NCBI GenBank assembly: GCA_017480225.1
Contig: JAFVBB010000007.1
Coordinates: 1 to 64,000 of the forward strand
Direction: 5' to 3'
DNA: 64,000 bases
Source of the DNA: Bacteroidales bacterium
GTDB lineage: Bacteria > Bacteroidota > Bacteroidia > Bacteroidales > P3
Shown: positions 17,665 through 25,790 of the stretch, piece by piece
How the letters are laid out: the number at the start of each line of letters is the position of its first letter
Numbering within the stretch: the first letter of the stretch is position 1
The notes under the pieces: generated by a model
What the model was told of the DNA's origin: nothing
Database searches by the model: none
Seen by the model: the letters and a program-made list of their open reading frames with translations, nothing else
Program-made: the position numbers and the translations under genes

Positions 17665-20229
17665 TTGGAGCGACACGGCAGGCATACGTTGGATGGCGCT
17701 TTGTGGTTGATAGCTATGCTGTTGACCACTGCCTTGTCGCAAGCGCAGACTGACGACATAGACACCTTGATGGCGGTCTCGCCAGGAGGCATTGACAAGA
17801 TAATCAAGTACCGTGCCACCGATTCGGTTGCGATGAACCTGCGCACGCGCCATGCCTTCCTCTACACCAACGGCAATATCGATTACGACAACATGATGCT
17901 GCAGGCTGAGCAGGTGGTGGTCGATTTCGACCAGCAGACTCTCCATGCACATGGCTTGCCCGACACTGCGGGAGGCATGAAGGGACGGCCATTCTTCAAG
18001 CAGGGCGATGCTGAATACCATGCAGACAGCCTGCGCTTCAACTATGCCACCGAGAAGGGGATAATCCATGGTGTCATCACCCAGGAAGGCGAGGGTTTCC
18101 TGCACGGCAACCGCGTAAAGAAAGTGAGCGACTCTGTGATGTACCTCAATGGAGGCAGCTACACCACGTGCAACTACGCGCATCCCCATTTCGCGATAAA
18201 CTTCACCAAAAGCAAGCTGATAAGCGGTGAGAAGATTGTGACCGGCCCTGCTTGGCTCAGTGTGGAGGATGTGCCCACCCCGGTTGCGTTGCCGTTTGCA
18301 TTCTTCCCAATCACCAAGCATCGCCAGAGCGGGGTGCTGCTTCCTTCCTATGGATGGATGAACTATCGTGGTTACTATCTGCGCGATGGCGGCTACTACT
18401 TCGCAATCAACGACAACATCGACTTGTCGCTGCTGGCCGACCTTTACACAAACCTTTCGTGGGCTGTGGAGGGTAAAAGCAGCTACTACCGCCGATACAA
18501 GTATAAGGGTGCCATAGACGTGCGCTATGGGCAGACCTTTGAGGGCATTCGTGGCGACACCGCTGGATTCAACTCCTTCAATGATTTCAAAATCACGTGG
18601 CAGCATGATCAGGACGCGAAGGCTAATCCCTATTCCCGGTTTTCGGCCAATGTAAACCTGCAAAGCCGCAACTACAACAAGAACACCAGCAACCGCAACG
18701 ACTACTTCAACTCCACCACCACGTCGAGCATCAGCTACAGCACCAAGTTGGGCACATACTTCAACCTGGCGGCCTCTGCCCGCGAGTCGTTCAATGCACA
18801 GACCGGCATTATGAATATCAAACTGCCATCGGTGTCGTTGTCGAGCATCACTGTTTACCCGCTGCGTCGGCGTGTGCCCAGCGGTGCGTATCGCTGGTGG
18901 GAGAATATCTCCCTCTCCTATGTCATGAATGCTGAAAACAATGTCACCACCCAGGACTCCACACTCTTCACCCTGCGCACACTTGACTTGATGCAGTACG
19001 GTGTGCAGCACAGTGTGCCGCTCTCGAGCAGTGTCAAGGTGCTGCGCTTCTTCAATTGGACAAACTCTGTGAGTTATACCGAGCGCTGGCACTGGAGCAC
19101 CATCGACCGTACCTACGACAACACAACCGGCATCGTCACTACCGACACTCTGCATGGTTTCCGCTCAAATCGTGAGTTCAGCGTCAGCAGCTCGCTCGCC
19201 ACCCGTGTTTATGGTATGTTCCAGTTCCGCAAGGGTCCACTCAAGGCGTTGCGCCACGTGATTGCCCCGACACTTTCTTTCAGTTATCACCCCGATTTCG
19301 GTAAGGAGAGCTATGGCTGGTGGAAGCAGTATACAGACACGACGGGCTACGTTCACCGCTACTCCATCTTCCAGCAGTCGCTCTATGGGGGGCCGCCCGA
19401 TGGCAAAAGTGGCAATGTACGCCTTAACATCGGCAACAATTTTGAAATCAAGGTGCAGAACCCATTCGACAGCACTGCCGATGTGAAGAAGATTGCCCTT
19501 ATTGAGAGTCTCAATCTGAGCATGGGTTACGACATGGCCAAAGACTCGCTCAACTTCTCAAGCCTCAGCGTCAGTGGCCGCACCACCCTGTTCCGCGCGT
19601 TGACAATCAACTATAGCGGCTCATTCTCCCCCTATGTGATTGACACCATGGGGCGGATGCACAATCGTTTTCTGTGGAATGAGCAGCGCCGTGTGTTCCG
19701 CATGGACCAATCCACATGGAGTGCACAAATCTCATACAGCCTCAACAACAATACCTTCAGCAGTGGCAACAAGGAGGCGAAAAGTCAGGGCCGGCCAACG
19801 TCCACCCTCATTCAAACGCCCAACAACAGCCTGGTGCCGGTGCTGCTGGGTGGCTATGCCGACTTCTCTGTGCCCTGGAACGTCAGCTTGAGTTACACCT
19901 TCTCGCATGTTGACCGTTATGTGGCCAGCGCCATGAACATTGCCTCGGAGACGATACAGAGCATCACCTTGAGTGCAAACGTCAGCTTGACTCAGAATTG
20001 GCGCATCTCGCTGGCCACTGGCTACGACATTGCCAACCATGGCATGAGCTACACCACTCTCGACGTTTTCCGCGACTTGCACTGCTGGGAAATGCGCTTT
20101 TCGTGGGTGCCGTTTGGTTACTACAAAAGCTGGTTCTTCCAGATTAATATCAAAGCTGACGCCTTGCGCGACGTGAAGTACGAGAAGAAGAAGTCCTACC
20201 TCGACAACCAGGGCTATTATTCCTACTGA
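17665..20229 (+). CDS. lptD: LptD-like outer-membrane LPS assembly protein
   Basis: Inserts lipopolysaccharide into the outer leaflet. The 854-residue protein has a signal sequence (ALWLIAMLLTTALSQAQ, residues 12-28), then an OstA-like beta-jelly region (residues about 35-200, with repeated strands such as DNMMLQAEQVVVDFDQQTLHAHG). A long beta-barrel with regularly alternating aromatic strands follows, ending in an aromatic residue (GYYSY). No in-frame ATG exists early enough to keep the signal peptide, so TTG at 17665 is the likely start; the first in-frame ATG would remove most of the signal. It is divergent from the amidase and ends at a strong terminator. Confidence 0.85.
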   Translation: MERHGRHTLDGALWLIAMLLTTALSQAQTDDIDTLMAVSPGGIDKIIKYRATDSVAMNLRTRHAFLYTNGNIDYDNMMLQAEQVVVDFDQQTLHAHGLPDTAGGMKGRPFFKQGDAEYHADSLRFNYATEKGIIHGVITQEGEGFLHGNRVKKVSDSVMYLNGGSYTTCNYAHPHFAINFTKSKLISGEKIVTGPAWLSVEDVPTPVALPFAFFPITKHRQSGVLLPSYGWMNYRGYYLRDGGYYFAINDNIDLSLLADLYTNLSWAVEGKSSYYRRYKYKGAIDVRYGQTFEGIRGDTAGFNSFNDFKITWQHDQDAKANPYSRFSANVNLQSRNYNKNTSNRNDYFNSTTTSSISYSTKLGTYFNLAASARESFNAQTGIMNIKLPSVSLSSITVYPLRRRVPSGAYRWWENISLSYVMNAENNVTTQDSTLFTLRTLDLMQYGVQHSVPLSSSVKVLRFFNWTNSVSYTERWHWSTIDRTYDNTTGIVTTDTLHGFRSNREFSVSSSLATRVYGMFQFRKGPLKALRHVIAPTLSFSYHPDFGKESYGWWKQYTDTTGYVHRYSIFQQSLYGGPPDGKSGNVRLNIGNNFEIKVQNPFDSTADVKKIALIESLNLSMGYDMAKDSLNFSSLSVSGRTTLFRALTINYSGSFSPYVIDTMGRMHNRFLWNEQRRVFRMDQSTWSAQISYSLNNNTFSSGNKEAKSQGRPTSTLIQTPNNSLVPVLLGGYADFSVPWNVSLSYTFSHVDRYVASAMNIASETIQSITLSANVSLTQNWRISLATGYDIANHGMSYTTLDVFRDLHCWEMRFSWVPFGYYKSWFFQINIKADALRDVKYEKKKSYLDNQGYYSY

Positions 20230-20236
20230 AAAATCA

Positions 20237-20273
20237 ACGCCCCGGAGCATGTGGCTCCGGGGCGTCTGTTCTT
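20237..20273 (+). terminator. Terminator after lptD
   Basis: A 12-bp stem (ACGCCCCGGAGC and complement) with a 5-nt loop is followed by CTGTTCTTT. It separates lptD from the convergent aspC, whose stop is at 20289. Confidence 0.8.
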
Positions 20274-20288
20274 TCTGGCATGGGGCGC

Positions 20289-21491
20289 CTATTGCAGTCG
20301 CGCCAAGGCCTCCTTGATGCGGCGCAGTGCCTCGCGCAGTTGCTCCTCGCTGGTGGCGTAGCTCAGGCGGATGCAGTTGTCATCGCCGAAGGCGGAGCCC
20401 ATCACTGTGGCCACACCGGCCTCTTCCAGCAGGTAGAATGCCATGTCGGTCGAGTTGCTCACCACGCGGTCGCCGCAGCGCTTGCCGTAGTAGCTGCTCA
20501 CGTCGGGGAAGAAGTAGAAGGCTCCTTGCGGCAGGCGTACCTTCACGCCAGGAATGTCGCAGAGCATTTTGTACACCATGTCGCGGCGCTCTTGGAAGAT
20601 GCGGCGCATGTCCTGTATGTCGCTGCTGGTGGCAGGATCCATGAGCATGGCGCATACCGTGGCTTTCTGTGCAATGGAGCATGTGGCCGAGGTGACCTGC
20701 CCCTGCAGTTTGTTGCAAGCCTTGGCTATCTCCAGCGGCGCGGCGATGAACCCAATGCGCCAGCCTGTCATGGCGAAGCCCTTGGCCACCCCGTTCACCG
20801 TGATCACGCGGTCCTTGACTTCGGCAAACTGGCCTATGCTCTCGTGGCGGCCGGTGAAGTTGATGTGCTCGTATATCTCGTCGGCCATGACAAACAGGTT
20901 GTCGTGGCGTGCCACCACCTCGGCAATTGCCTTGAGCTCTTCTTTGGTGTAGAGCATCCCGGTGGGGTTGCTGGGCGAGGAGAACATGATGAGTTTTGTG
21001 CGGGGGGTGATGGCGGCCTCAAGCTGCTCCGGTGTCACCTTGAAGTCGTTCTCAAGCTTGGTGGTGACGTAGACTGGCACGCCTTCCGCCACACGCACTA
21101 TCTCCTTGTAGCTCACCCAGAATGGCGTGGGGATGATTACCTCGTCGCCCGGATCGATGAGGCACTGCACCAGCTGGTAGATGCTCTGCTTGGCACCTGT
21201 GCTCACCACAATCTGCTCTGGCGTGAACTCCAGGCCGTTGTCGCGACGGAACTTGGTGCAGATTGCTTCGCGCAGGTCTGCGTAGCCGGGCACCGGGGGA
21301 TAGTGGGTGAAATTGTCGTCGATGGCTTTCTTCGCGGCCTCCTTGATGGCCTCCGGCGTGTTGAAGTCGGGCTCGCCAATGGAAAGGCTGATTACATCCT
21401 TGCCCTGCGCTTTGAGTTCGCGGGCCTTGGCAGTCATGGCCAGCGTCTCGCTGGCGGCCATGCTCTGAATGCGTTTTGAAAGGACTGACAT
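20289..21491 (-). CDS. aspC: Aspartate aminotransferase (class I, PLP)
   Basis: Transfers the amino group between aspartate and 2-oxoglutarate. The 400-residue fold-type I enzyme has SNPTG (174-178), the PLP-contacting DEIY (204-207), and the Schiff-base lysine K237 in NGVAKGFAMTGWRIG, with the C-terminal arginine in CIRLSYA. The sequence is of the Ib subgroup found in bacteria and archaea, which may also accept prephenate or other substrates. Its start follows the GtrA stop by one base, so the three genes from 22566 to 20289 read as one operon. Confidence 0.93.
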   Translation of the reverse strand: MSVLSKRIQSMAASETLAMTAKARELKAQGKDVISLSIGEPDFNTPEAIKEAAKKAIDDNFTHYPPVPGYADLREAICTKFRRDNGLEFTPEQIVVSTGAKQSIYQLVQCLIDPGDEVIIPTPFWVSYKEIVRVAEGVPVYVTTKLENDFKVTPEQLEAAITPRTKLIMFSSPSNPTGMLYTKEELKAIAEVVARHDNLFVMADEIYEHINFTGRHESIGQFAEVKDRVITVNGVAKGFAMTGWRIGFIAAPLEIAKACNKLQGQVTSATCSIAQKATVCAMLMDPATSSDIQDMRRIFQERRDMVYKMLCDIPGVKVRLPQGAFYFFPDVSSYYGKRCGDRVVSNSTDMAFYLLEEAGVATVMGSAFGDDNCIRLSYATSEEQLREALRRIKEALARLQ

Positions 21492-21492
21492 A

Positions 21493-21933
21493 TTATGCTT
21501 TGTGTTTGAAAGTGAATATCATATTGCCGAAAAAGTTCCACAACGTGGTGATGGCTATTGCCAGCAGCTTGAACAGGTAGAAGTCGTCAATCCTAAGCGA
21601 GGCCAGCGTCACCGACCCGGTCTCGTAGGCCTCGGGCCACAGCAGGCGCGACAGCATGAGCACCCCGGTGTTGATGCCGAGTCCCACCACGCTGACCAGC
21701 AGAAACTTCATGTATTCCACGCCTACCTGGCGCTCGTGGCTGCGGAATGTCCACACACGGTTCAGCACATAGTTGCTTGAGGCGGCGGCTGTGAAGCTGA
21801 TTGCGTTTGACAGGAGGTCGGGCAGCCCCACCAGCTCGCGCATCACGTATAGCACCCCGAAGTCGACAACCATGCCGCTGGCGCCGACCACTCCGAACTT
21901 CAGAAACTTGCCGATAATCGAGCGCAGCCCCAT
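21493..21933 (-). CDS. GtrA family membrane protein
   Basis: A 146-residue integral membrane protein with four hydrophobic segments (about residues 9-30, 35-55, 75-98 and 115-140). It has the GtrA signature of an N-terminal FLKFGVVGASGMVVDFG followed by NYVLNRVWTF. GtrA proteins are thought to help move lipid-linked sugars across the inner membrane. No glycosyltransferase gene is next to it. It abuts the upstream secreted-protein gene with no spacing and precedes aspC by one base. Confidence 0.88.
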   Translation of the reverse strand: MGLRSIIGKFLKFGVVGASGMVVDFGVLYVMRELVGLPDLLSNAISFTAAASSNYVLNRVWTFRSHERQVGVEYMKFLLVSVVGLGINTGVLMLSRLLWPEAYETGSVTLASLRIDDFYLFKLLAIAITTLWNFFGNMIFTFKHKA

Positions 21934-22566
21934 TTAGAATTGCTTGTCGGCCTCGCTGTGTATGATGCCGGTCTTGCGCACCTTTTGGTTGCCTGAACGG
22001 CGCGAGCGGCTGATGCGCGGAGCCTTCTTGGGCGCGCGCGGCGTGTAGTGCACATCGCCCGTGCCGTTCACCTCGAGGCAGCACAGCTTGCGGGTGGCCA
22101 GGTTGCACTGCAGGTGCCAGAAGTGGCCGCAGCCGCCTGTGGTGAGCAGCACGTCGGAGGCCAGCTTCTCGTCGGTCAAATCGTCGTCCCACAGGAAGTT
22201 GACCCACACTATGTGGTCGCCGCGGTCGTTGGTGAAGCCCACATACTGGCGGCGATACTTGTGCATGTGCTCGTCGATTATGGGGCACATGCCGCCCTGG
22301 TTCACGTGGTCGCGGTTCAGGTAGTCAATGCGTTTTTGGATGAGGCGCTCGGCCTCGGCTATCTCGGCGTCGGTCGGCGTGAACCTGCCGTCCTGGCCCT
22401 CCACGGTGAAGTCCACCTCCCAGTCTTGGTGGAACGACCATCCATGGTAGTTTATGCCCCACACCTCGGCCACTTTCCACTTTTCTACGGCCTCCATGTA
22501 CTCCTGCGCTGCCGCGCGGCCTCCGGCCAACATGGCTATTATGGCTACAATCAGTGCTTTTCTCAT
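21934..22566 (-). CDS. Secreted protein of unknown function
   Basis: A 210-residue protein with a signal peptide (MRKALIVAIIAMLAGGRAAA, residues 1-20). The mature part has an acidic helical stretch (PTDAEIAEAERLIQKRIDYL) and a block with four cysteines and a GCGHFWHLQCN motif. It ends in a strongly basic tail of about 35 residues (KKAPRISRSRRSGNQKVRK). I recognise no family. I chose the ATG at 22566, which starts the signal peptide. It is the first gene of the operon with the GtrA gene and aspC. The basic tail could bind nucleic acid or acidic glycans, but that is only a guess. Confidence 0.75.
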   Translation of the reverse strand: MRKALIVAIIAMLAGGRAAAQEYMEAVEKWKVAEVWGINYHGWSFHQDWEVDFTVEGQDGRFTPTDAEIAEAERLIQKRIDYLNRDHVNQGGMCPIIDEHMHKYRRQYVGFTNDRGDHIVWVNFLWDDDLTDEKLASDVLLTTGGCGHFWHLQCNLATRKLCCLEVNGTGDVHYTPRAPKKAPRISRSRRSGNQKVRKTGIIHSEADKQF

Positions 22567-22593
22567 CGTGGGTTTTCTCTTAATATTCAAATG

Positions 22594-22625
22594 CAAAAGT
22601 ACTCATATTTCGGCACGTGGGCAAA
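22594..22625 (-). promoter_or_regulatory. Promoter for the secreted protein-gtrA-aspC operon
   Basis: On the minus strand TACTTTTG (22601-22594) lies 20 bases after TTTG (22625-22622), a full match to the Bacteroides -33/-7 pattern. It is back to back with the atoD promoter on the other strand. Confidence 0.75.
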
Positions 22626-22629
22626 TTTT

Positions 22630-22661
22630 TTTTCCGATGTGGGAAAATAAGCGTATCTTTG
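22630..22661 (+). promoter_or_regulatory. Promoter for the CoA-transferase alpha gene
   Basis: TATCTTTG at 22654-22661 fits the -7 box. A T-rich TTTT/TTTC stretch at 22630-22634 stands where the -33 TTTG is expected. Confidence 0.6.
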
Positions 22662-22707
22662 CACTTCGAATATCCAACGCAAGAAAGAACAAAAAAGTAT
22701 AGTCAAC

Positions 22708-23352
22708 ATGAAGAAATTTGTCACTGTGAAAGAGGCTGCCGCCATGATACACGACGGCATGACCGTGATGGTCGGCGGCTTCCTCGGCGTGGGCAACCCG
22801 ATAGCCCTCATTGACGAGCTGGTAGCCAGCGGCGTGAAAGACCTCACCATCATCTGCAACGACACAGCCTACCCCGAAGTGGGTGTCGGCAAGCTGATTA
22901 CCAACCACCAGGTGCGCGAGCTCATAGCCACCCACATAGGCACCAACAACAACACCATCGACCAGATGAACGCTGGCGAGCTGAAGGTGACCCTCCAACC
23001 GCAGGGCACGCTGGCCGAGCAGATACGCGCTGCCGGCGCCGGCCTGGGCGGCGTGCTGACGCAGACCGGCCTCGGCACCGTGGTCGAGAACGGCAAGCAG
23101 AAAGTCACCGTCGACGGCAAGGAATACCTGCTCGAGAAGCCCGTCCGCGCCGACGTGGCCATCATCGGCGCCAACATTGCCGACGAGAGCGGCAACCTGG
23201 TCTACAAGGGCACCTCGCAGAACTTCAGCCCCATGATGGCCACCGCCGCCGACGTGGTGATTGTCGAGCCGCAGGAGGTGGTGCCCACCGGCAGCATTGC
23301 CCCCGAGGCGGTGAAGACCCCCGGCATATTTGTCGACTACATCATCCGCTGA
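22708..23352 (+). CDS. atoD: CoA-transferase subunit alpha (AtoD type), orphan
   Basis: Alpha subunit of a family I CoA-transferase that moves CoA between acetoacetate or butyrate and acetate. The 214-residue protein starts with KEAAAMIHDGMTVMVGGFLG, the glycine-rich beginning of the family, and shows GGVLTQTGLGTVVE and VRADVAIIGANIADESGNLVY in the expected places. The heteromeric enzyme needs a beta subunit (AtoA, with the catalytic glutamate), normally directly downstream. Here a strong terminator follows and the next gene is unrelated and convergent. In lysine-fermenting bacteria this enzyme acts with Kal, whose gene is 16 kb to the left. Confidence 0.88.
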   Translation: MKKFVTVKEAAAMIHDGMTVMVGGFLGVGNPIALIDELVASGVKDLTIICNDTAYPEVGVGKLITNHQVRELIATHIGTNNNTIDQMNAGELKVTLQPQGTLAEQIRAAGAGLGGVLTQTGLGTVVENGKQKVTVDGKEYLLEKPVRADVAIIGANIADESGNLVYKGTSQNFSPMMATAADVVIVEPQEVVPTGSIAPEAVKTPGIFVDYIIR

Positions 23353-23372
23353 CGCCTGTCGCGCAGCATGGC

Positions 23373-23412
23373 AAGAGAGGGCGCCCCGCAGAAGGGGCGC
23401 CCTCTCTTTTTT
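23373..23412 (+). terminator. Terminator after atoD
   Basis: A 15-bp stem (AAGAGAGGGCGCCCC and complement) with a 6-nt loop is followed by a run of six T. It closes atoD and faces the convergent Ser-rich gene. Confidence 0.88.
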
Positions 23413-23432
23413 GTTGCTCTGCCTGCCGGTGT

Positions 23433-24512
23433 TCAGTCGGCCTCGTAGATGAGCAGCTGGCCTTCGGCCCAGATGAAGAGCAGCGGATCCTTGTCTTTCT
23501 TTTTGCTGATCCAGCAACCGCCGTTCTCGCTGTCTATGACCATGTTGCAGTACTTCTTGTTGATTTTCTGCTCGGCCAGCAGGTGGTCGTCCTTGTCGTA
23601 GACCTGCAGGTAGGTGCTGCCGCCGTCGCGCACTATAGCGTACATTATGTCGCCGCTTATGCCGTAGGTCACCATGTCCACGTGGTAGGTGTCCTGAACG
23701 TAGCGGCGCACCACAACCACATCGGTCACGTGGTAGTCATACCAGAAGCTGTTGCAGTAGCGCCAGAAGCCGGGCCAGTACCAAGGACGTGGGGGAATGG
23801 GGTCCCAGAAGATGGGGTGGCAGTGCACCACGTAGCCGTGCCAGGGGTGATGGAAGTAGGGTGCTGGGTGGATGGGGCGCGCTGCAGGGGGCATGTGGCC
23901 GCCTGGACGGCCGGGACGGGCCAGGCCGTTGCCCTCAAACTCGCGCCTCACGCTGGGATCCGAAGCGGGCAGGCCGTTGGCGTGGACTGATCCGCCGGGT
24001 GCCTTCATGGGCGCGCGCCCGGCCTGCTGGCCGTGCGCTCCGCCGGTAGTGGTGGCCGCGCCGCGCGCGCCGGGGAAGCTTGCGCTCGAGGTGCGCCTGG
24101 CTTCGCGTCCGCGCACGCCCTCGTGGCTGGCGCGTGTGGTGCCACGCTGCACGGTGCCGCTTGGACGGCTCTCCGAGCCGCGGCTTCCGCTGAACGAGCT
24201 GCTGCTGCGCGTCGAGGGGGTGGATGCGGCCGACGAGCTGCTGCGTGTCGAAGGGGTGTTGCGGCTCACCGACGAACTGCTGCGGCTGCTGCTTGATGAA
24301 CTGCTGCCCACCGAACTGCGACTGCTGCTCGACGAGCTGCTGCGGCTGCCCGAGCTGAACGAACCGCCACTCGACGAGCGGCTGGAACTGACCGAGCTGT
24401 GGCTGCCGCCACCGCCGCCCGAACGGCTGCCGCCACCGCGCTGTGCCAGCGCGGGGCTGGCTCCCAGTGCCAAGAGCGCCATTGCCATGACTATCGCCTT
24501 GCTGCTTTTCAT
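23433..24512 (-). CDS. Ser-rich secreted protein with aromatic/His C-terminal region
   Basis: A 359-residue protein with a signal peptide (SKAIVMAMALLALGASPALA). After it come a Gly/Arg patch (QRGGGSRSGGGGGS) and about 90 residues that are mostly serine with arginine, including two near-identical NTPSTRSSSS/STPSTRSSSS segments. An Arg/Gly/Pro region follows. Residues about 215-265 are His/Pro/Trp-rich (HPAPYFHHPWHGYVVHCHPI). The last 100 residues form a compact beta-rich domain (VVVRRYVQDTYHVDMVTYGI to LLFIWAEGQLLIYEAD). I recognise no characterised family. The Ser tract uses mixed codons, so it is not a simple nucleotide repeat. The ATG at 24512 begins the signal peptide. Confidence 0.75.
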   Translation of the reverse strand: MKSSKAIVMAMALLALGASPALAQRGGGSRSGGGGGSHSSVSSSRSSSGGSFSSGSRSSSSSSSRSSVGSSSSSSSRSSSSVSRNTPSTRSSSSAASTPSTRSSSSFSGSRGSESRPSGTVQRGTTRASHEGVRGREARRTSSASFPGARGAATTTGGAHGQQAGRAPMKAPGGSVHANGLPASDPSVRREFEGNGLARPGRPGGHMPPAARPIHPAPYFHHPWHGYVVHCHPIFWDPIPPRPWYWPGFWRYCNSFWYDYHVTDVVVVRRYVQDTYHVDMVTYGISGDIMYAIVRDGGSTYLQVYDKDDHLLAEQKINKKYCNMVIDSENGGCWISKKKDKDPLLFIWAEGQLLIYEAD

Positions 24513-24819
24513 ATCGTTGCTCCTTTCTTTTTGGTTGTTTCTTTTCTGCTGCAAAAGTACACACAAATTGTGAGGGAAATTCCTAAAGCCGCACATATTT
24601 TTCCGCACACTGCCTGTTTGTGGTGTGCAACACTTTGTGTGGTAGTGGTTTGTGTGGCTTGCCGGCTCTCTGCTCCACGGCCGATGCTGTATCTGGCATA
24701 AAAGAGTTGGTAACGCCGGACAACCAGTGTGTTGATGGCATATGAGGAGGTTTTTGCCCTCTCTGCTTTCGTAACTGCCTCATTCATAGCGTCAACAAGG
24801 CGCTGGGTCTATGTCAGGG

Positions 24820-24922
24820 CCGTCTGTTCTTCGATTGTTCTCCGATTGTTCTTCGATTGTTCTTCGATTTTGTATCGGAGAACAATCGAAGAACAATCGC
24901 ACATCAATCGAAGAACGGGCGG
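24820..24922 (+). repeat. 103-bp hairpin element, copy 4
   Basis: The invariant arm is on the left (24820-24868), with a leader AACAAGGCGCTGGGTCTATG before it. The loop is TTTGT. The right arm has a GCGAT unit and the TGATGT variant (CACATCAATCG on this strand) and ends GGGCGG. It lies in the 444-bp gap between the start of the Ser-rich gene and the 3' end of the TfoX-like gene. The rest of this gap shows a -7-like box for the Ser-rich gene (24552-24559, minus strand) and nothing else that I can name. Confidence 0.95.
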
Positions 24923-24956
24923 TGTTGCCAGCCTTCGGGATGGCCGCAGACTGTGC

Positions 24957-25280
24957 CTACGGCCTCTTTTTCTTGGGCTTGGGCGCAGGCAGCGCGCGGC
25001 AGGTGGCCGCCACGAGGGCGGCAAGATGGTCGCAGTCGTCGAGGTCCTCAATGTAGAAGCACTCTTTTGCGCCCTGATACGGAGGGCGCATGTCGACGGT
25101 GCGCAGCAACTGCCTTGCGGCGTCGGTGGGCTTGAGGTACAGTCCGTTGTCGCTGATGAGGCCAATCACCTTGCCCTCGAGGTAGAGCGTGTAGTCGCCA
25201 AACATCTTGCGTGCCGTCACCTCGCCCGCGCCTCCGCACTGGTCGAGGACGTATTGCACAAAATCGGGGTTGCTTGCCAT
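24957..25280 (-). CDS. TfoX N-terminal domain protein
   Basis: A 107-residue cytoplasmic protein consisting of the TfoX_N fold: TARKMFGDYTLYLEGKVIGL then DNGLYLKPTDAARQLL. In gamma-proteobacteria this domain is part of the competence regulator TfoX/Sxy, but single-domain versions are widespread and their role is unknown. The C-terminus is a short Pro/Lys tail (PAPKPKKKRP). It starts 5 bp after the cupin gene and is probably co-transcribed with it. A link to competence should not be assumed. Confidence 0.85.
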   Translation of the reverse strand: MASNPDFVQYVLDQCGGAGEVTARKMFGDYTLYLEGKVIGLISDNGLYLKPTDAARQLLRTVDMRPPYQGAKECFYIEDLDDCDHLAALVAATCRALPAPKPKKKRP

Positions 25281-25285
25281 GCGGT

Positions 25286-25630
25286 TTACAGTCTGTCACG
25301 GTGTTCGGCAACCACTGCGAAGTAGAGCAGCGGCTCGGTGGGGCTGGCGTTGATGAGGCTGTGCGAGTGGCCTTGCGGGCAGTAGTGGCACTGGCCTGCG
25401 GTGAGTGTCTCCTCGCCGTCGTCGTAGAGGCAGCGCGCCTGTCCGCTCGTGATGAGTATGGTTTCGCTGCTGGTGGTGTGGGTGTGGTAGCCGATGTTGC
25501 ACCCGGGCTCGAGCCTTCCGAGCATGATTTTGCCGTTGCCGTCGGCGTGTGTGCGCGAGTGCGTCACCCCCTCGCCCCCCTTGAAGTGTGGCGTGGCGGT
25601 TTCGGCGATTGTGTTGAAGTCTATTATCAT
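25286..25630 (-). CDS. Small cupin-domain protein
   Basis: A 114-residue single-domain cupin. The two metal-binding motifs are visible: GCNIGYHTHTTSSETILI (residues about 43-60) and HYCPQGHSHSLIN (about 82-94), which supply the His/Glu ligands. There is no signal peptide. Such proteins bind a metal and a small ligand or act as sugar isomerases; the substrate cannot be read from the sequence. It is the first gene of a two-gene unit with the TfoX-like gene. A -7-like box lies on the minus strand at 25692-25699. Confidence 0.85.
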   Translation of the reverse strand: MIIDFNTIAETATPHFKGGEGVTHSRTHADGNGKIMLGRLEPGCNIGYHTHTTSSETILITSGQARCLYDDGEETLTAGQCHYCPQGHSHSLINASPTEPLLYFAVVAEHRDRL

Positions 25631-25790
25631 CTTGTTGCTGTTTGTGTTGTACCGTTGTAAGTGGAGGCCTCAGGGGCTCCGTCCAGGGCTGCAAAGTTAC
25701 GACTTTTTTCTCAAAACAGTTGCCGCCATGTGCTGGTGGCACAATAAAAAGGCCGTGGCCGCGTTGGTCTTGATAAAAATAGGAACGCTT

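Noticed and set aside
17602-19155. Minus-strand open frame of more than 500 codons continuing upstream of the amidase
   Set aside because: It is exactly antisense to lptD, has no family features, and the amidase signal peptide with its own ATG at 17601 marks the real start. Long antisense frames are expected in this GC-rich DNA.
24180-24440. Phase-variable microsatellite in the Ser-rich gene
   Set aside because: The serine codons are mixed (AGC, TCG, AGT and others), so there is no uniform nucleotide repeat that would slip.
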